Below are positions 13,096 through 19,327 of a stretch of 26,911 nucleotides of DNA, in pieces (positions within the stretch are counted from its first letter, which is position 1; each line of letters opens with the position of its first letter). The stretch is from the IMG/VR virus record IMGVR_UViG_3300043438_002017, positions 1 to 26,911 of that record, one strand, 5' to 3'. The notes beneath the pieces were generated by a model. It saw nothing but the letters and a program-made list of their open reading frames with translations. It did not search any database and had not been told where the DNA came from. This DNA is from a virus. The translations under genes and the position numbers were made by a program.

Positions 13096-13383
13096 ATGAA
13101 TTACCAAACCATCCCCTACGAAATCAGACGGGCTAACCTACTGCTACTCATCGCAACCCTTGACGCGGGCAACCAAAGCGCGTTTGCGCGTCGCGTCGGT
13201 ATCGCTCAAACCTACATCGCCCGTTTGCTCTACACCTACGCCAAGACTGGACACAAACTGCTAGGCGAAGAAACCGCCTTGAAGATAACCCTAGCGGTGG
13301 GCTTGCCCTACGGCGGGCTAGATGCCCCCCTGACCGCGAAACAACTGTCAGCCCTACCCACAAAGGCACACCCTGACCGTTAA
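13096..13383 (+). CDS. Cro-like helix-turn-helix DNA-binding protein (95 aa)
   Basis: 95 residues, ATG with GGAGGG at 10 bp. The sequence 'RRANLLLLIATLDAGNQSAFARRVGIAQTYIARLLYTY' holds a helix-turn-helix (about residues 26-48: 'SAFARRVGIAQTYIARLL'), followed by 'LGEETALKITLAVGLPYGGLDAPL'. That ending, 'A.KI..A.GLP.G.LD', is typical of Cro/C1-type proteins of phages and their relatives. It probably binds operators in the early regions, perhaps the nearby repeats. It converges with the leftward gene at 13566-13976, with a shared terminator between them. Confidence 0.75.
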   Translation: MNYQTIPYEIRRANLLLLIATLDAGNQSAFARRVGIAQTYIARLLYTYAKTGHKLLGEETALKITLAVGLPYGGLDAPLTAKQLSALPTKAHPDR

Positions 13384-13405
13384 GCCGCCCACAGCCCCTT
13401 TTAAA

Positions 13406-13471
13406 CGCCCCCAAACCACACGCCCCTATGAAAACTGGGGGCGGGCGGGCTGTGGTGGGGGTGTGGTGGGG
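13406..13471. other. Hairpin plus G-quadruplex-type tract
   Basis: CGCCCCCA (13406-13413) can pair with TGGGGGCG (13436-13443) around a 22-nt loop. The right arm runs into G runs at 13437-13441, 13443-13445, 13447-13449, 13457-13461 and 13468-13471, enough for a G-quadruplex on the plus strand. It lies just behind the Cro-like gene. No ORF is seen in 13384-13565. Confidence 0.5.
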
Positions 13472-13520
13472 ATGTGTTTCGCCCTGAAAACCCCCTTTTC
13501 ACCCCATCACCCCATAAACG

Positions 13521-13545
13521 GGTCTGACTTTTCCCAGACCGTTTT
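13521..13545. terminator. Bidirectional terminator between converging genes
   Basis: GGTCTG (13521-13526) pairs with CAGACC (13535-13540), followed by GTTTT on the plus strand; on the minus strand the hairpin is followed by CGTTTATG. It separates the rightward Cro-like gene from the leftward gene at 13566. Confidence 0.6.
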
Positions 13546-13565
13546 AACTCCATTTTCAAATCGGG

Positions 13566-13976
13566 CTAGTTCGACTGGTTTCCCATTCTGTCGTGGAACA
13601 CCCGCCCCTCTGTCCCCCGTCGTATCATCGTGACGGGTACTGGCAAGTCCCGCACCCGTGCCGCGTTCAACCTCAACCCGACCGGCATCTTGTAGTCCGG
13701 CCTCAAAAACGACACGCGCCTCGTTTCTGCCACACCGCCCCCCCGCCCGCCCGATCTGCGCCGCTCGACCATCTCATTAAACCTCTGCACGAAAAGCAAC
13801 TGGTGAATGTGCTGCTCAGGCTTGTCGTCCAGAATCTTACAAATCACCTCAAACACCTTTCGCCGGTTCCTCAAGTACACGCCGACCACGTGCGCGGGGT
13901 AGTACCGGGTCAGATTTTCCACGGCCGTTTTAAACACTCCGGTCATCTGCTTGCTACTCAATTTTTCTTCACTCAT
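13566..13976 (-). CDS. Leftward protein of unknown function (136 aa), end of primase operon
   Basis: 136 residues. The ATG carries the phage's start sequence GGAGAACCGAT, which supports both the gene and its start. It is very basic, with 'SSKQMTGVFKTAVENLTRYYPAHVVGVYLRNRRKVFEVICKIL' as helical N-terminal half, a Gly/Arg-rich hinge 'RRRSGGRGGG', and an Arg-rich C-terminal half 'RVSFLRPDYKMPVGLRLNAAR'. Such charge suggests nucleic-acid binding. It lies downstream of the primase-helicase, 243 bp after that gene's stop, across G-rich repeats. It may be transcribed from its own TTGACA-containing region. No named family recognised. Confidence 0.6.
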   Translation of the reverse strand: MSEEKLSSKQMTGVFKTAVENLTRYYPAHVVGVYLRNRRKVFEVICKILDDKPEQHIHQLLFVQRFNEMVERRRSGGRGGGVAETRRVSFLRPDYKMPVGLRLNAARVRDLPVPVTMIRRGTEGRVFHDRMGNQSN

Positions 13977-14003
13977 ATCGGTTCTCCAGTTTTACTAGCA
14001 TTA

Positions 14004-14030
14004 AGTTGTATTTAAGAAAATATGTGTCAA
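14004..14030 (-). promoter_or_regulatory. Possible promoter/operator upstream of the 136-aa gene
   Basis: On the minus strand a perfect -35 TTGACA is present (14030-14025), but no good -10 lies at the usual 16-18 bp. The 12-mer AGTTGTATTTAA at 14004-14015 recurs exactly at 16793-16804, just behind the rightward switch promoter. The shared box suggests a common regulator controls both places. Confidence 0.4.
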
Positions 14031-14034
14031 TTTC

Positions 14035-14170
14035 GGGGGGTGGGTGGTGGGTCGGTGGGTTTCTTACTAGCGTGAAACCCACCTGACCCACTCTTACCCC
14101 CCCTTTCCCTGAAAAAGTGGGTTAGTGGGTTTTGGGTGGGTTGACCCACTTAACCCACTAAACCCACCCT
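14035..14170. repeat. GTGGGTT / AACCCAC repeat tract with large hairpins
   Basis: A tract of repeated GTGGGT units followed by their inverted form ACCCAC. Two hairpins are visible: GGTGGGTTTC with GAAACCCACC, extended outward by TGGGTC / GACCCA with a single bulged T (within 14049-14090), and a second around TTGACCCACTT-type sequence (about 14117-14170), where AGTGGGTTAGTGGGTT pairs with AACCCACTAAACCCACC in shifted register. The first part (14035-14060) has four G runs and is a G-quadruplex candidate on the plus strand. It lies between the primase-helicase and the 136-aa gene. It could be a terminator, a protein-binding array or part of a replication origin. Confidence 0.6.
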
Positions 14171-14182
14171 CTTTTCGCCTAA

Positions 14183-14202
14183 TTACAACGGCTTCGTTGT
14201 AA
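14183..14202. terminator. Perfect 8-bp hairpin after the primase-helicase
   Basis: TTACAACG-GCTT-CGTTGTAA, 18 bp beyond the primase-helicase stop. On the minus strand it is followed by TTAGG without a T run, so termination would be partial or factor-dependent. Confidence 0.45.
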
Positions 14203-14219
14203 GCAATCGCCCCCAGAAA

Positions 14220-16310
14220 TCACTCCAAATCTGGCAACGCAACCACTGTCACGTGCTGCCCATCCTCATCAATCGACACACCTTCCGCTTTTTCAGCCAA
14301 GCGAATAAGTGCTTTTCTGAGGTTCTTTTTGCGTTCCGTAAGCGCACGACCGATAAGCGGCGTGGTGTCATCTGGCGTGCGTCTGGTCACAGCGTCGCCC
14401 ACCACATCCTCGATACTGATGCTCCCCGACTGAGACTTCGTAATGTCTCGCAGGGCTGCCATCACCAAGACTTCCAAAGGTGAAGGGGGTTTCTTTTTGG
14501 GTTGGAGCACCGGCACCGCTATTTCGAGCACGACACAAGAATCAACCGTCTCGTTAAACGAGTTGACGTACAGTTCAACCACCTGAAGGTCGAACCCCCA
14601 CTGGCCGTCATCGCGCCCGTCTTTCATCTTGGACACTTGCAAGAGGCGGCCGGTGTCGGTCTTGACGACCTCCAGTTCAGCGTCGGCCGCGGCTCTAAGG
14701 CCCGACCATCCACGGGCACCGCGGGCTTGATCTTTACCGCTGTGGTGAATCAGTAAGACCGTGGCGTGTGTGGCTTTTGCTATCGAGCGGCAATGCGCTA
14801 AGGCTTTACCCATGTCTTCGGACGAATTTTCATTAGCGCCCGGCATGACTTGCGACCACGTATCGACCACAACGAGGCCGACCCGACCGACCGCTTTGAT
14901 GGCTTCAGACACAAGTTTGGTAGCGGTTTCGTCAAGGAAGTTGGGGGCGGCGTCTAAGACGAATAACTCCATTTGCTCGGGGGCGATATTGTGGTGTTTA
15001 GCGTACGCCTTCATGCGCTTTTTGAAGCCGGTGGAGCCTTCAGCGGCGATGTAAGCGACCCGCATTTTTGATGCGCGTTTGGTGCGCCACGGCTGGCCTG
15101 TCGTGATGGCCATGACCAGATCGAGTGCGATGAAGGATTTACCAGAACCAGAGGCTCCGTACATCACGACTAAGTTGGCCTGTGGGATAACATCTTTAAT
15201 AATCCAGTCAGTGTCGGCGTTGCCGCCCATAAACTCGTTTGAGGGCTGAAAGCGGTACGGTTGGATGTCGTGGACAGGCGCATCCTGCCACTCTGTCGCT
15301 TCAAGTTCGTCAAAGTATTGGGCGTTAGCATTATCGGTGCTGCCCTGCATTTCTAGTTTGACTTCTGGCAGATTTATCGCCCAGTCGCACATATCGCGAT
15401 ACGACTGACGCTCGAACGCGGGCAACAGGATGTCTTCTGTCATCTCGGGGTCAAACTTAAACTGCCGGACGATATCAAACGTGTTGGCCACGTTGTTCGT
15501 ACCGAACGGCCACGTGTCGTGGGACGCGCCTAGGTGTTGCTCATCGTCTGTTGCGAACACTCCCCTGACCTGATGGCCGCACCACGTGAAGTGGTTGTCG
15601 TCGATGTGCTCGAACGTATCGGGCAGAAACTCCTCGATGGCCTCGTAAATATTGAACGCACGGCAAAACGCACCAATGACGTCTTGCTTGTCGCGGGGGT
15701 CTTTCAGTTCGTGCTTCTTGCCGACTGTATGGCCGCGGGGGTACGTCGGTTCTAAATGCTGTATCGCGTCCAGATACAGACCAGCATTTGTGCCCGCCTC
15801 CCAGAGTGCACCGTCTACGCGCCCAAAATAAAACGCTTGAGACTGGGTGAATGACTCACCTGTGAGAATCCCACCAAGGGCGGTGTTTAAGACCCCTACG
15901 AGGCGCTTACGCTCCTGTGGGGTGTGTGGCTTGGATAACGGGGCGATGACGCGCCAACGAGGGCCACGGAACCCACCCGTCTCGGGGTTAAACGCCTCGT
16001 TGGATGGGGAGGCGTAAATGGCCGCTTCAATGTTGGCCGCTTTGAGGCAGGCGATGGCTTGGGCGATGGTAATAACTTCAGCGTCGTAGTCCCCCTCAAC
16101 GCCGTAAATCTGCATCATGGCGGCGTTGTGCCGCAGCGACCCTTTGTTAGTTTTCGTGCCGTCAAAGGTAGCGAGTTTGAATAACGGGGCGTCCTCTTTG
16201 CACTTAAACGAGTCGGGGTTCAAGAATTTTGAACGTATCTCCGGCCAAGGTAATTCAAGTGTGTGCGCCTGCAACGCTTTGGCGTCTTTGAATATGGTGC
16301 AAGCGATCAT
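14220..16310 (-). CDS. Primase-helicase: N-terminal primase-like region and RepA-like AAA ATPase
   Basis: 696 residues from the ATG at 16310. A GTG three codons upstream gives the longer version, but the ATG overlaps the stop of a leader ORF (ATGA), so it is preferred. The N-terminal half resembles archaeo-eukaryotic primase-like domains of phage and plasmid proteins: 'VEGDYDAEVITIAQA', 'AAIYASPSNEAF' and 'GPRWRVIAPLSKP'. The C-terminal half is a RepA-like hexameric helicase ATPase (AAA_25 type): Walker A 'GASGSGKS' at 385-392, Walker B 'VVVDTWSQ' with D483, sensor-like 'LLIHHSGKD' (His522-His523), and 'RGWSGLRAAADAELEV'. It probably primes and unwinds DNA at the phage origin. It is transcribed opposite to the polymerase operon, with the Cro-like gene upstream. 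Confidence 0.85.
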   Translation of the reverse strand: MIACTIFKDAKALQAHTLELPWPEIRSKFLNPDSFKCKEDAPLFKLATFDGTKTNKGSLRHNAAMMQIYGVEGDYDAEVITIAQAIACLKAANIEAAIYASPSNEAFNPETGGFRGPRWRVIAPLSKPHTPQERKRLVGVLNTALGGILTGESFTQSQAFYFGRVDGALWEAGTNAGLYLDAIQHLEPTYPRGHTVGKKHELKDPRDKQDVIGAFCRAFNIYEAIEEFLPDTFEHIDDNHFTWCGHQVRGVFATDDEQHLGASHDTWPFGTNNVANTFDIVRQFKFDPEMTEDILLPAFERQSYRDMCDWAINLPEVKLEMQGSTDNANAQYFDELEATEWQDAPVHDIQPYRFQPSNEFMGGNADTDWIIKDVIPQANLVVMYGASGSGKSFIALDLVMAITTGQPWRTKRASKMRVAYIAAEGSTGFKKRMKAYAKHHNIAPEQMELFVLDAAPNFLDETATKLVSEAIKAVGRVGLVVVDTWSQVMPGANENSSEDMGKALAHCRSIAKATHATVLLIHHSGKDQARGARGWSGLRAAADAELEVVKTDTGRLLQVSKMKDGRDDGQWGFDLQVVELYVNSFNETVDSCVVLEIAVPVLQPKKKPPSPLEVLVMAALRDITKSQSGSISIEDVVGDAVTRRTPDDTTPLIGRALTERKKNLRKALIRLAEKAEGVSIDEDGQHVTVVALPDLE

Positions 16311-16354
16311 GCTGTACACCCGTATGATTGTTGGGTAGAATGGCGGTTAGTCAT
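16307..16354 (-). CDS. 15-codon leader ORF coupled to the primase-helicase
   Basis: ATG preceded by TTGGAGAACCGAAG, the phage's strong repeated start signal. It encodes MTNRHSTQQSYGCTA and ends with TGA that overlaps the primase-helicase ATG as ATGA. The primase-helicase start itself has no Shine-Dalgarno sequence, so ribosomes that finish the leader would restart there. The strong ribosome-binding site thus serves the primase through this leader. The peptide has no Trp, Leu or His run as in amino-acid attenuators, so coupling and not attenuation is the likely purpose. Confidence 0.6.
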   Translation of the reverse strand: MTNRHSTQQSYGCTA

Positions 16355-16381
16355 CTTCGGTTCTCCAAAATTGAAATGACA

Positions 16382-16418
16382 GAAACCCCAGTACCGATTC
16401 GCGTCGGTCTGGGGTTTC
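16382..16418. terminator. Long near-perfect hairpin between Cro-like gene and primase leader
   Basis: GAAACCCCAG (16382-16391) pairs with CTGGGGTTTC (16409-16418), and the inner arms ACCGA / TCGGT extend the stem to 15 bp with one bulged T and a TTCGCG loop. On the minus strand it is followed by TGTCATTTCAATTTT, so termination may be partial. It would reduce transcription from the Cro-like gene into the primase-helicase, perhaps lifted by an antiterminator. Confidence 0.7.
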
Positions 16419-16434
16419 GCTGTTTATAAGGGGT

Positions 16435-16674
16435 TCAACGCGCGAGTGCGGCGAAACGTGGGTGGGCGATGCTTAATGCTCTGACACCGTACAGTTTCTC
16501 GATCTGGTGGGCGCGTCGGGCAGGTGCCCATCCTTGGCGCAGCCAATTGCTGACCGCTTGCTGAGTGACACCAAGGCTTGCGGCCAACATGGCCTGCGTG
16601 CCTGCACGTGCCACGGCATCGTGGATACCATTCGGTTCGGATAAATCTACCTTCGGGTCTTCTGCTACTAGCAT
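16435..16674 (-). CDS. YdaS/Cro-like helix-turn-helix regulator (79 aa)
   Basis: 79 residues. The ATG at 16674 is chosen because GGAGAACCGACC precedes it; a longer frame starting at 16705 lies in another frame and lacks a ribosome-binding site. 'GIHDAVARAGTQAMLAASLGVTQQAVSNWLRQGWAPARRAHQIEKLYGV' (split: residues 16-39 and 40-64) matches the YdaS antitoxin / Cro-like helix-turn-helix family, with the recognition helix 'TQQAVSNWLRQG'. It is transcribed leftward from the promoter at 16739-16710. It is the natural counterpart of the divergent XRE regulator. In lambda-like logic this would be the lytic Cro protein and controls the switch. Confidence 0.85.
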   Translation of the reverse strand: MLVAEDPKVDLSEPNGIHDAVARAGTQAMLAASLGVTQQAVSNWLRQGWAPARRAHQIEKLYGVRALSIAHPRFAALAR

Positions 16675-16691
16675 GGTCGGTTCTCCGGTTG

Positions 16692-16730
16692 TTGATAAAT
16701 ATCAAATAAATTGTACAACTTTAACAATTT
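16692..16730. promoter_or_regulatory. Operator-like inverted repeats at the switch
   Basis: Two inverted repeats overlap or follow the leftward promoter: TTGATA-AA-TATCAA (16692-16705, perfect) and AAATTGT-N9-ACAATTT (16708-16714 with 16724-16730), which covers the -10 box TACAAT. They are good candidates for binding by the YdaS/Cro-like or the XRE regulator. They differ from each other, which may mean two regulators. Confidence 0.6.
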
Positions 16731-16739
16731 ATCCGTCAA
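16710..16739 (-). promoter_or_regulatory. Leftward switch promoter (Cro-like gene, primase-helicase)
   Basis: On the minus strand, -35 TTGACG (16739-16734), 18-bp spacer, -10 TACAAT (16715-16710). Transcription would start about 30 bp before the Cro-like ATG. Strong match with inverted repeats over the -10 region. Confidence 0.75.
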
Positions 16740-16753
16740 CGGCAAAGAAAGCC

Positions 16754-16801
16754 TTGACTGAGCATAGCAAGCACGTTCTAATACAAGCGTCTAGTTGTAT
16801 T
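16754..16801 (+). promoter_or_regulatory. Rightward switch promoter (XRE regulator) with inverted repeat
   Basis: -35 TTGACT (16754-16759), 17-bp spacer, -10 TCTAAT (16777-16782; 5 of 6). The inverted repeat AATACAA (16780-16786) / TTGTATT (16795-16801) straddles the likely start point and may be an operator. The rightward and leftward -35 boxes are 14 bp apart, so the promoters face away from each other (back-to-back) and share regulatory DNA. Confidence 0.65.
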
Positions 16802-16852
16802 TAATACGCCCTCCGGCGTATGTGTTTTAAAATTAGGTTTTGGAGAACCGAT

Positions 16853-17407
16853 ATGGAAAACGTAAAACAGTTGGGCGAAGCCTTGGTTGAAGATAGGCTC
16901 AGGCTCGGAATCAGTCAGGCCGAGTTCGCCAATGTACTTAGAGTCAGCCAGCAATCATTGAGCAAATGGGAAGGCGACCTAGCGATACCGCGCGACCACA
17001 GGCTGATGGAGATCAAAGAGGTGTTAGGGGCTAACAGTGAGTCAGGGAAAATCATTGACAGCCTCTTAGCCTACCGCCGCAGGCCACGCGCACCCATGTT
17101 TGAGGCCGCAATAGGCCAGATCATGGGGGGCGTGGCTCCGATGGAATGGGAACGCGCCAAGGCGAGATTGGCCGACCGCATGGCGCAGCAACACTTGCAA
17201 CGCGCGGGCAAGCCTGCGCTGGCCTCCTTAATGACCGATGAAGACACCCGCTTGGCTGCGTTCGCGGCTGCGTCTAAAGACATCGCACGCGCTGCCGACA
17301 ACCTGAGCCGGGCCACCGAGATGCTCGCGCAAGCAATTTCAACATTTCATGCGTTGAGTGTGTCAAAAAACAACGAAATCGTTGAGAAGCCCGCCGATAC
17401 CAGCTAA
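16853..17407 (+). CDS. XRE-family helix-turn-helix regulator, candidate lysogeny repressor (184 aa)
   Basis: 184 residues from the ATG at 16853, which follows GGAGAACCGAT; an ATG 33 bp upstream lacks this signal. Residues 6-60 are an XRE/HTH_3 domain: 'LGEALVEDRLRLGISQAEFANVLRVSQQSLSKWEGD' with recognition helix 'SQQSLSKWEGD'. The rest is helical (residues 85-175) with 'AADNLSRATEMLAQAISTF', likely a dimerisation coiled coil. There is no LexA/CI-type peptidase domain (no Ser-Lys dyad pattern), so induction by RecA cleavage is not expected. It is alone between its own promoter and a strong terminator, as for a repressor. A different role, for example activator of lytic genes, is possible. Confidence 0.8.
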   Translation: MENVKQLGEALVEDRLRLGISQAEFANVLRVSQQSLSKWEGDLAIPRDHRLMEIKEVLGANSESGKIIDSLLAYRRRPRAPMFEAAIGQIMGGVAPMEWERAKARLADRMAQQHLQRAGKPALASLMTDEDTRLAAFAAASKDIARAADNLSRATEMLAQAISTFHALSVSKNNEIVEKPADTS

Positions 17408-17431
17408 AACGGCAATTAACTGACCAAACAA

Positions 17432-17453
17432 ACCGCCTTCGGGCGGTTTTTTT
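17432..17453 (+). terminator. Strong rho-independent terminator of the XRE regulator
   Basis: ACCGCC-TTCG-GGCGGT followed by seven Ts, with a stable TTCG tetraloop. It isolates the regulator from the replication operon that starts near 17576. Confidence 0.93.
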
Positions 17454-17493
17454 ACGCCTATATTTACGCTTTTATAAATTATTTTGTTGCGAT

Positions 17494-17505
17494 TTATCGC
17501 GATAA
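17494..17505. promoter_or_regulatory. Palindromic operator candidate before the replication operon
   Basis: TTATCGCGATAA is a perfect 12-bp palindrome, 71 bp before the first small ORF of the replication operon, in an AT-rich gap (17454-17575). No clear -35/-10 pair can be picked out in this gap, so a regulated or activator-dependent promoter is likely here. Confidence 0.45.
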
Positions 17506-17575
17506 ACTTTTTGGTTGTGTTACAGTTTTGTTACGCCTTTTACAGATACTAAGGCGTGAAACTTGGAGAACCGAA

Positions 17576-17668
17576 ATGAAATATTCAATCGTTGAAGACG
17601 CAATCTGTTTGGTACTGATGACCCTTGCGGGCATTAGCACCTACATCTTCCTAGCCCCTTCTTTCTGA
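17576..17668 (+). CDS. 30-residue membrane microprotein
   Basis: ATG preceded by TTGGAGAACCGAA, the repeated strong start signal. The 30 codons give 'MKYSIVEDAICLVLMTLAGI' then 'STYIFLAPSF', one short hydrophobic helix (residues 8-27). The strong start signal supports translation. It heads the replication operon and may serve mainly as a leader. Function unknown. Confidence 0.5.
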   Translation: MKYSIVEDAICLVLMTLAGISTYIFLAPSF

Positions 17669-17677
17669 GGCGGCGTA

Positions 17678-17857
17678 ATGGAAATCACCCACAAGCATTA
17701 CGTCACGGCTGCGGCCACCAACATCAAGCTGACTTTCGAGCGGCTCGGTTGGTTGCCGCCCTCGCTGCACGACCCAGAAATCATGGCCAAGCACGACTAC
17801 TTCCGCAATTTATCAAACTTAACAAAACCGGAGCAACAAAATGCAGCAAGTCACTGA
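17678..17857 (+). CDS. Small protein in replication operon, unknown (59 aa)
   Basis: 59 residues, ATG with GGCGG at about 5 bp. The product 'MEITHKHYVTAAATNIKLTF' continues 'ERLGWLPPSLHDPEIMAKHD' with a short 'YFRNLSNLT' segment. It overlaps the start of the next gene by 17 bp. The pattern looks like a real small helical protein. I do not recognise it. Confidence 0.6.
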   Translation: MEITHKHYVTAAATNIKLTFERLGWLPPSLHDPEIMAKHDYFRNLSNLTKPEQQNAASH

Positions 17858-18155
17858 CGCCTTAGATCAGATGTTAGAGAGCATTACCAGTTTACGGGCT
17901 GCACTACTGCCCCTTTTACAAGCCGACCCCCAAGCGGTACTGCAAGACCCAGAAGGCAGTGTCGCACCAGATGAGACACTTGAATACGCTGATGTGGCCA
18001 ACGCGGCCATGGCGCTGAACAAAGAGTTCGGGCGCGACGCGCTAGTAAGCGTACTAGGCCAGTTTGGTGCTAAGACGCTGAAAGAAATCCCTGCAACAGA
18101 ATACACAGACGTGATGCGTGCCATGGAGAAAGCCATGGTTAAGGCGGCGGCATGA
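17841..18155 (+). CDS. Conserved-type hypothetical protein in replication operon (104 aa)
   Basis: 104 residues, ATG with GGAG at 9 bp, and a stop that overlaps the next start (ATGA). It begins 'MQQVTDALDQMLESITSLRAALLPLL', a coiled-coil-like helix. A central acidic linker 'DPEGSVAPDETLEYADVANAA' follows, then 'MALNKEFGRDALVSVLGQFGAKTLKEIPATEYTDVM'. 'LVSVLGQFGAKTLKEIPATEY' resembles a small family adjacent to recombination and ssDNA-binding genes, where it is often annotated as hypothetical. A C-terminal rKK-like SSB tail is absent. Function unknown, but probably linked to the nuclease gene that follows. Confidence 0.65.
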   Translation: MQQVTDALDQMLESITSLRAALLPLLQADPQAVLQDPEGSVAPDETLEYADVANAAMALNKEFGRDALVSVLGQFGAKTLKEIPATEYTDVMRAMEKAMVKAAA

Positions 18156-19327
18156 GTGGGGTGCACGCAAAGTTGTCACCCAGCGGCGCATCCGGCTGGA
18201 TGAACTGCGTGGGGTATGTGTCCAACAACACCTCAAGTCACTACGCCAACGAAGGCACGGCCGCACACCATCTGGCCTCGATCACGCTTGACTGTAACGT
18301 GGACGCAATCACGTTCATGGGCGACGGCATGGAGACCGAGGGTGAGTATTTCGAGTTCACCCAAGAGATGTGCGACTACGTGCAGCAGTACGTCAATTTA
18401 GTTCGCAGCATTGAGGGCAGTTTGTTGGTCGAGCAATCCATGCCCATCACCTTTATCACGGGTGAGAAAGACGCTAAGGGCACATCTGACGCTGTGATTA
18501 TTGACGGCAATGAGATAGCCGTTGTCGATCTGAAATATGGCATGGGTATTAGGGTGGACGCCGAGGACAACCCGCAGCTAATGATGTACGGCGCGGCCGC
18601 GGCTAAAGAGTTTGAGGCGTTCGGACCGTTTGAGACCGTGCGCGTCATCATCAGTCAGCCGCGACTCAACCACACGTCTGAGTTCACCTACACGATGGAA
18701 GAAATCAAGCGCTTCGTGACCCGTGCGGGCGTAGCCGCGCAGATACATGGCCGCGAAGACGTTGAGATGACCGCGGGTGAAGACCAGTGCCGCTGGTGCG
18801 TGAAGTCCGGCATCTGCGAGGCGCAAACACAAACCGTTATGTCGGCCATCGCGGATGACTTCGTGGACGTATCTCAACCCATCGAGGCGAAGTTGGTCTC
18901 GGCTACTGAACTCGTTGCGGCTTGCGACCTGAACCATCTAGCCAACTGCATGAACGCCCTGCCCTTGATCGAAGGTTGGATGAAGGCGGTGCGTGCACGC
19001 GTTGAACGCGAACTGTTTGAAGGTAAAGAGGTGCGCGGCTGGAAAGTGGTTGAAGGTAAACGAGGCAACCGCGCATGGGCTGATGAAGAACGGGCACTGG
19101 CTGCGTTGATTCTGGCCGGTGTGAACGAAGAAAGTTGTTTTAAGAAATCACTGCTTTCCCCCGCGGCGGCAGAGAAGTTGTTGAAAGGCAATGAGGCATG
19201 GGCGCAAGTTGCTAATGAAGTCACACAGGCACAGGGTTCACCCAGTGTTGCGCCCGCAACCGACAGGCGCCCCGCGCTTGACATGAATGTAGCAAATCAG
19301 TTTTTAACCCTTGGAGAATCCAAATGA
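18152..19327 (+). CDS. RecB/AddB-like PD-(D/E)XK nuclease with Fe-S cysteines (DUF2800)
   Basis: 391 residues. The nuclease core shows 'GTSDAVII' (D113), 'VVDLKYG' (D126-x-K128) and 'NPQLMMYG' (Q142...Y146), the motifs of the PD-(D/E)XK / RecB family. Four cysteines, C19 near the N-terminus and C213, C216, C222 in 'CRWCVKSGIC', have the C...CxxCxxxxxC spacing of AddB- and Cas4-type iron-sulfur nucleases. Phage DUF2800 genes commonly sit next to DUF2815 and polymerase genes, as here. The role is probably end processing in phage recombination or replication. The last codons contain the ribosome-binding site of the next gene and its stop overlaps the next ATG. Confidence 0.85.
   Translation: MSGVHAKLSPSGASGWMNCVGYVSNNTSSHYANEGTAAHHLASITLDCNVDAITFMGDGMETEGEYFEFTQEMCDYVQQYVNLVRSIEGSLLVEQSMPITFITGEKDAKGTSDAVIIDGNEIAVVDLKYGMGIRVDAEDNPQLMMYGAAAAKEFEAFGPFETVRVIISQPRLNHTSEFTYTMEEIKRFVTRAGVAAQIHGREDVEMTAGEDQCRWCVKSGICEAQTQTVMSAIADDFVDVSQPIEAKLVSATELVAACDLNHLANCMNALPLIEGWMKAVRARVERELFEGKEVRGWKVVEGKRGNRAWADEERALAALILAGVNEESCFKKSLLSPAAAEKLLKGNEAWAQVANEVTQAQGSPSVAPATDRRPALDMNVANQFLTLGESK

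Noticed and set aside
14035-14170. Possible CRISPR array because of repeated GTGGGTT units
   Set aside because: Units are 6-8 bp, not 23-40 bp, with no spacers of constant length, and no cas genes are present.
16424-16705. 93-codon leftward frame overlapping the YdaS-like gene
   Set aside because: It is in a different frame from the helix-turn-helix protein, and its start lies upstream of the GGAGAACCGACC signal that serves the 79-codon gene.
18578-19284. Leftward frames of 119 and 136 codons across the DUF2800 gene
   Set aside because: Antisense to a gene with catalytic motifs; no ribosome-binding site or neighbour logic.
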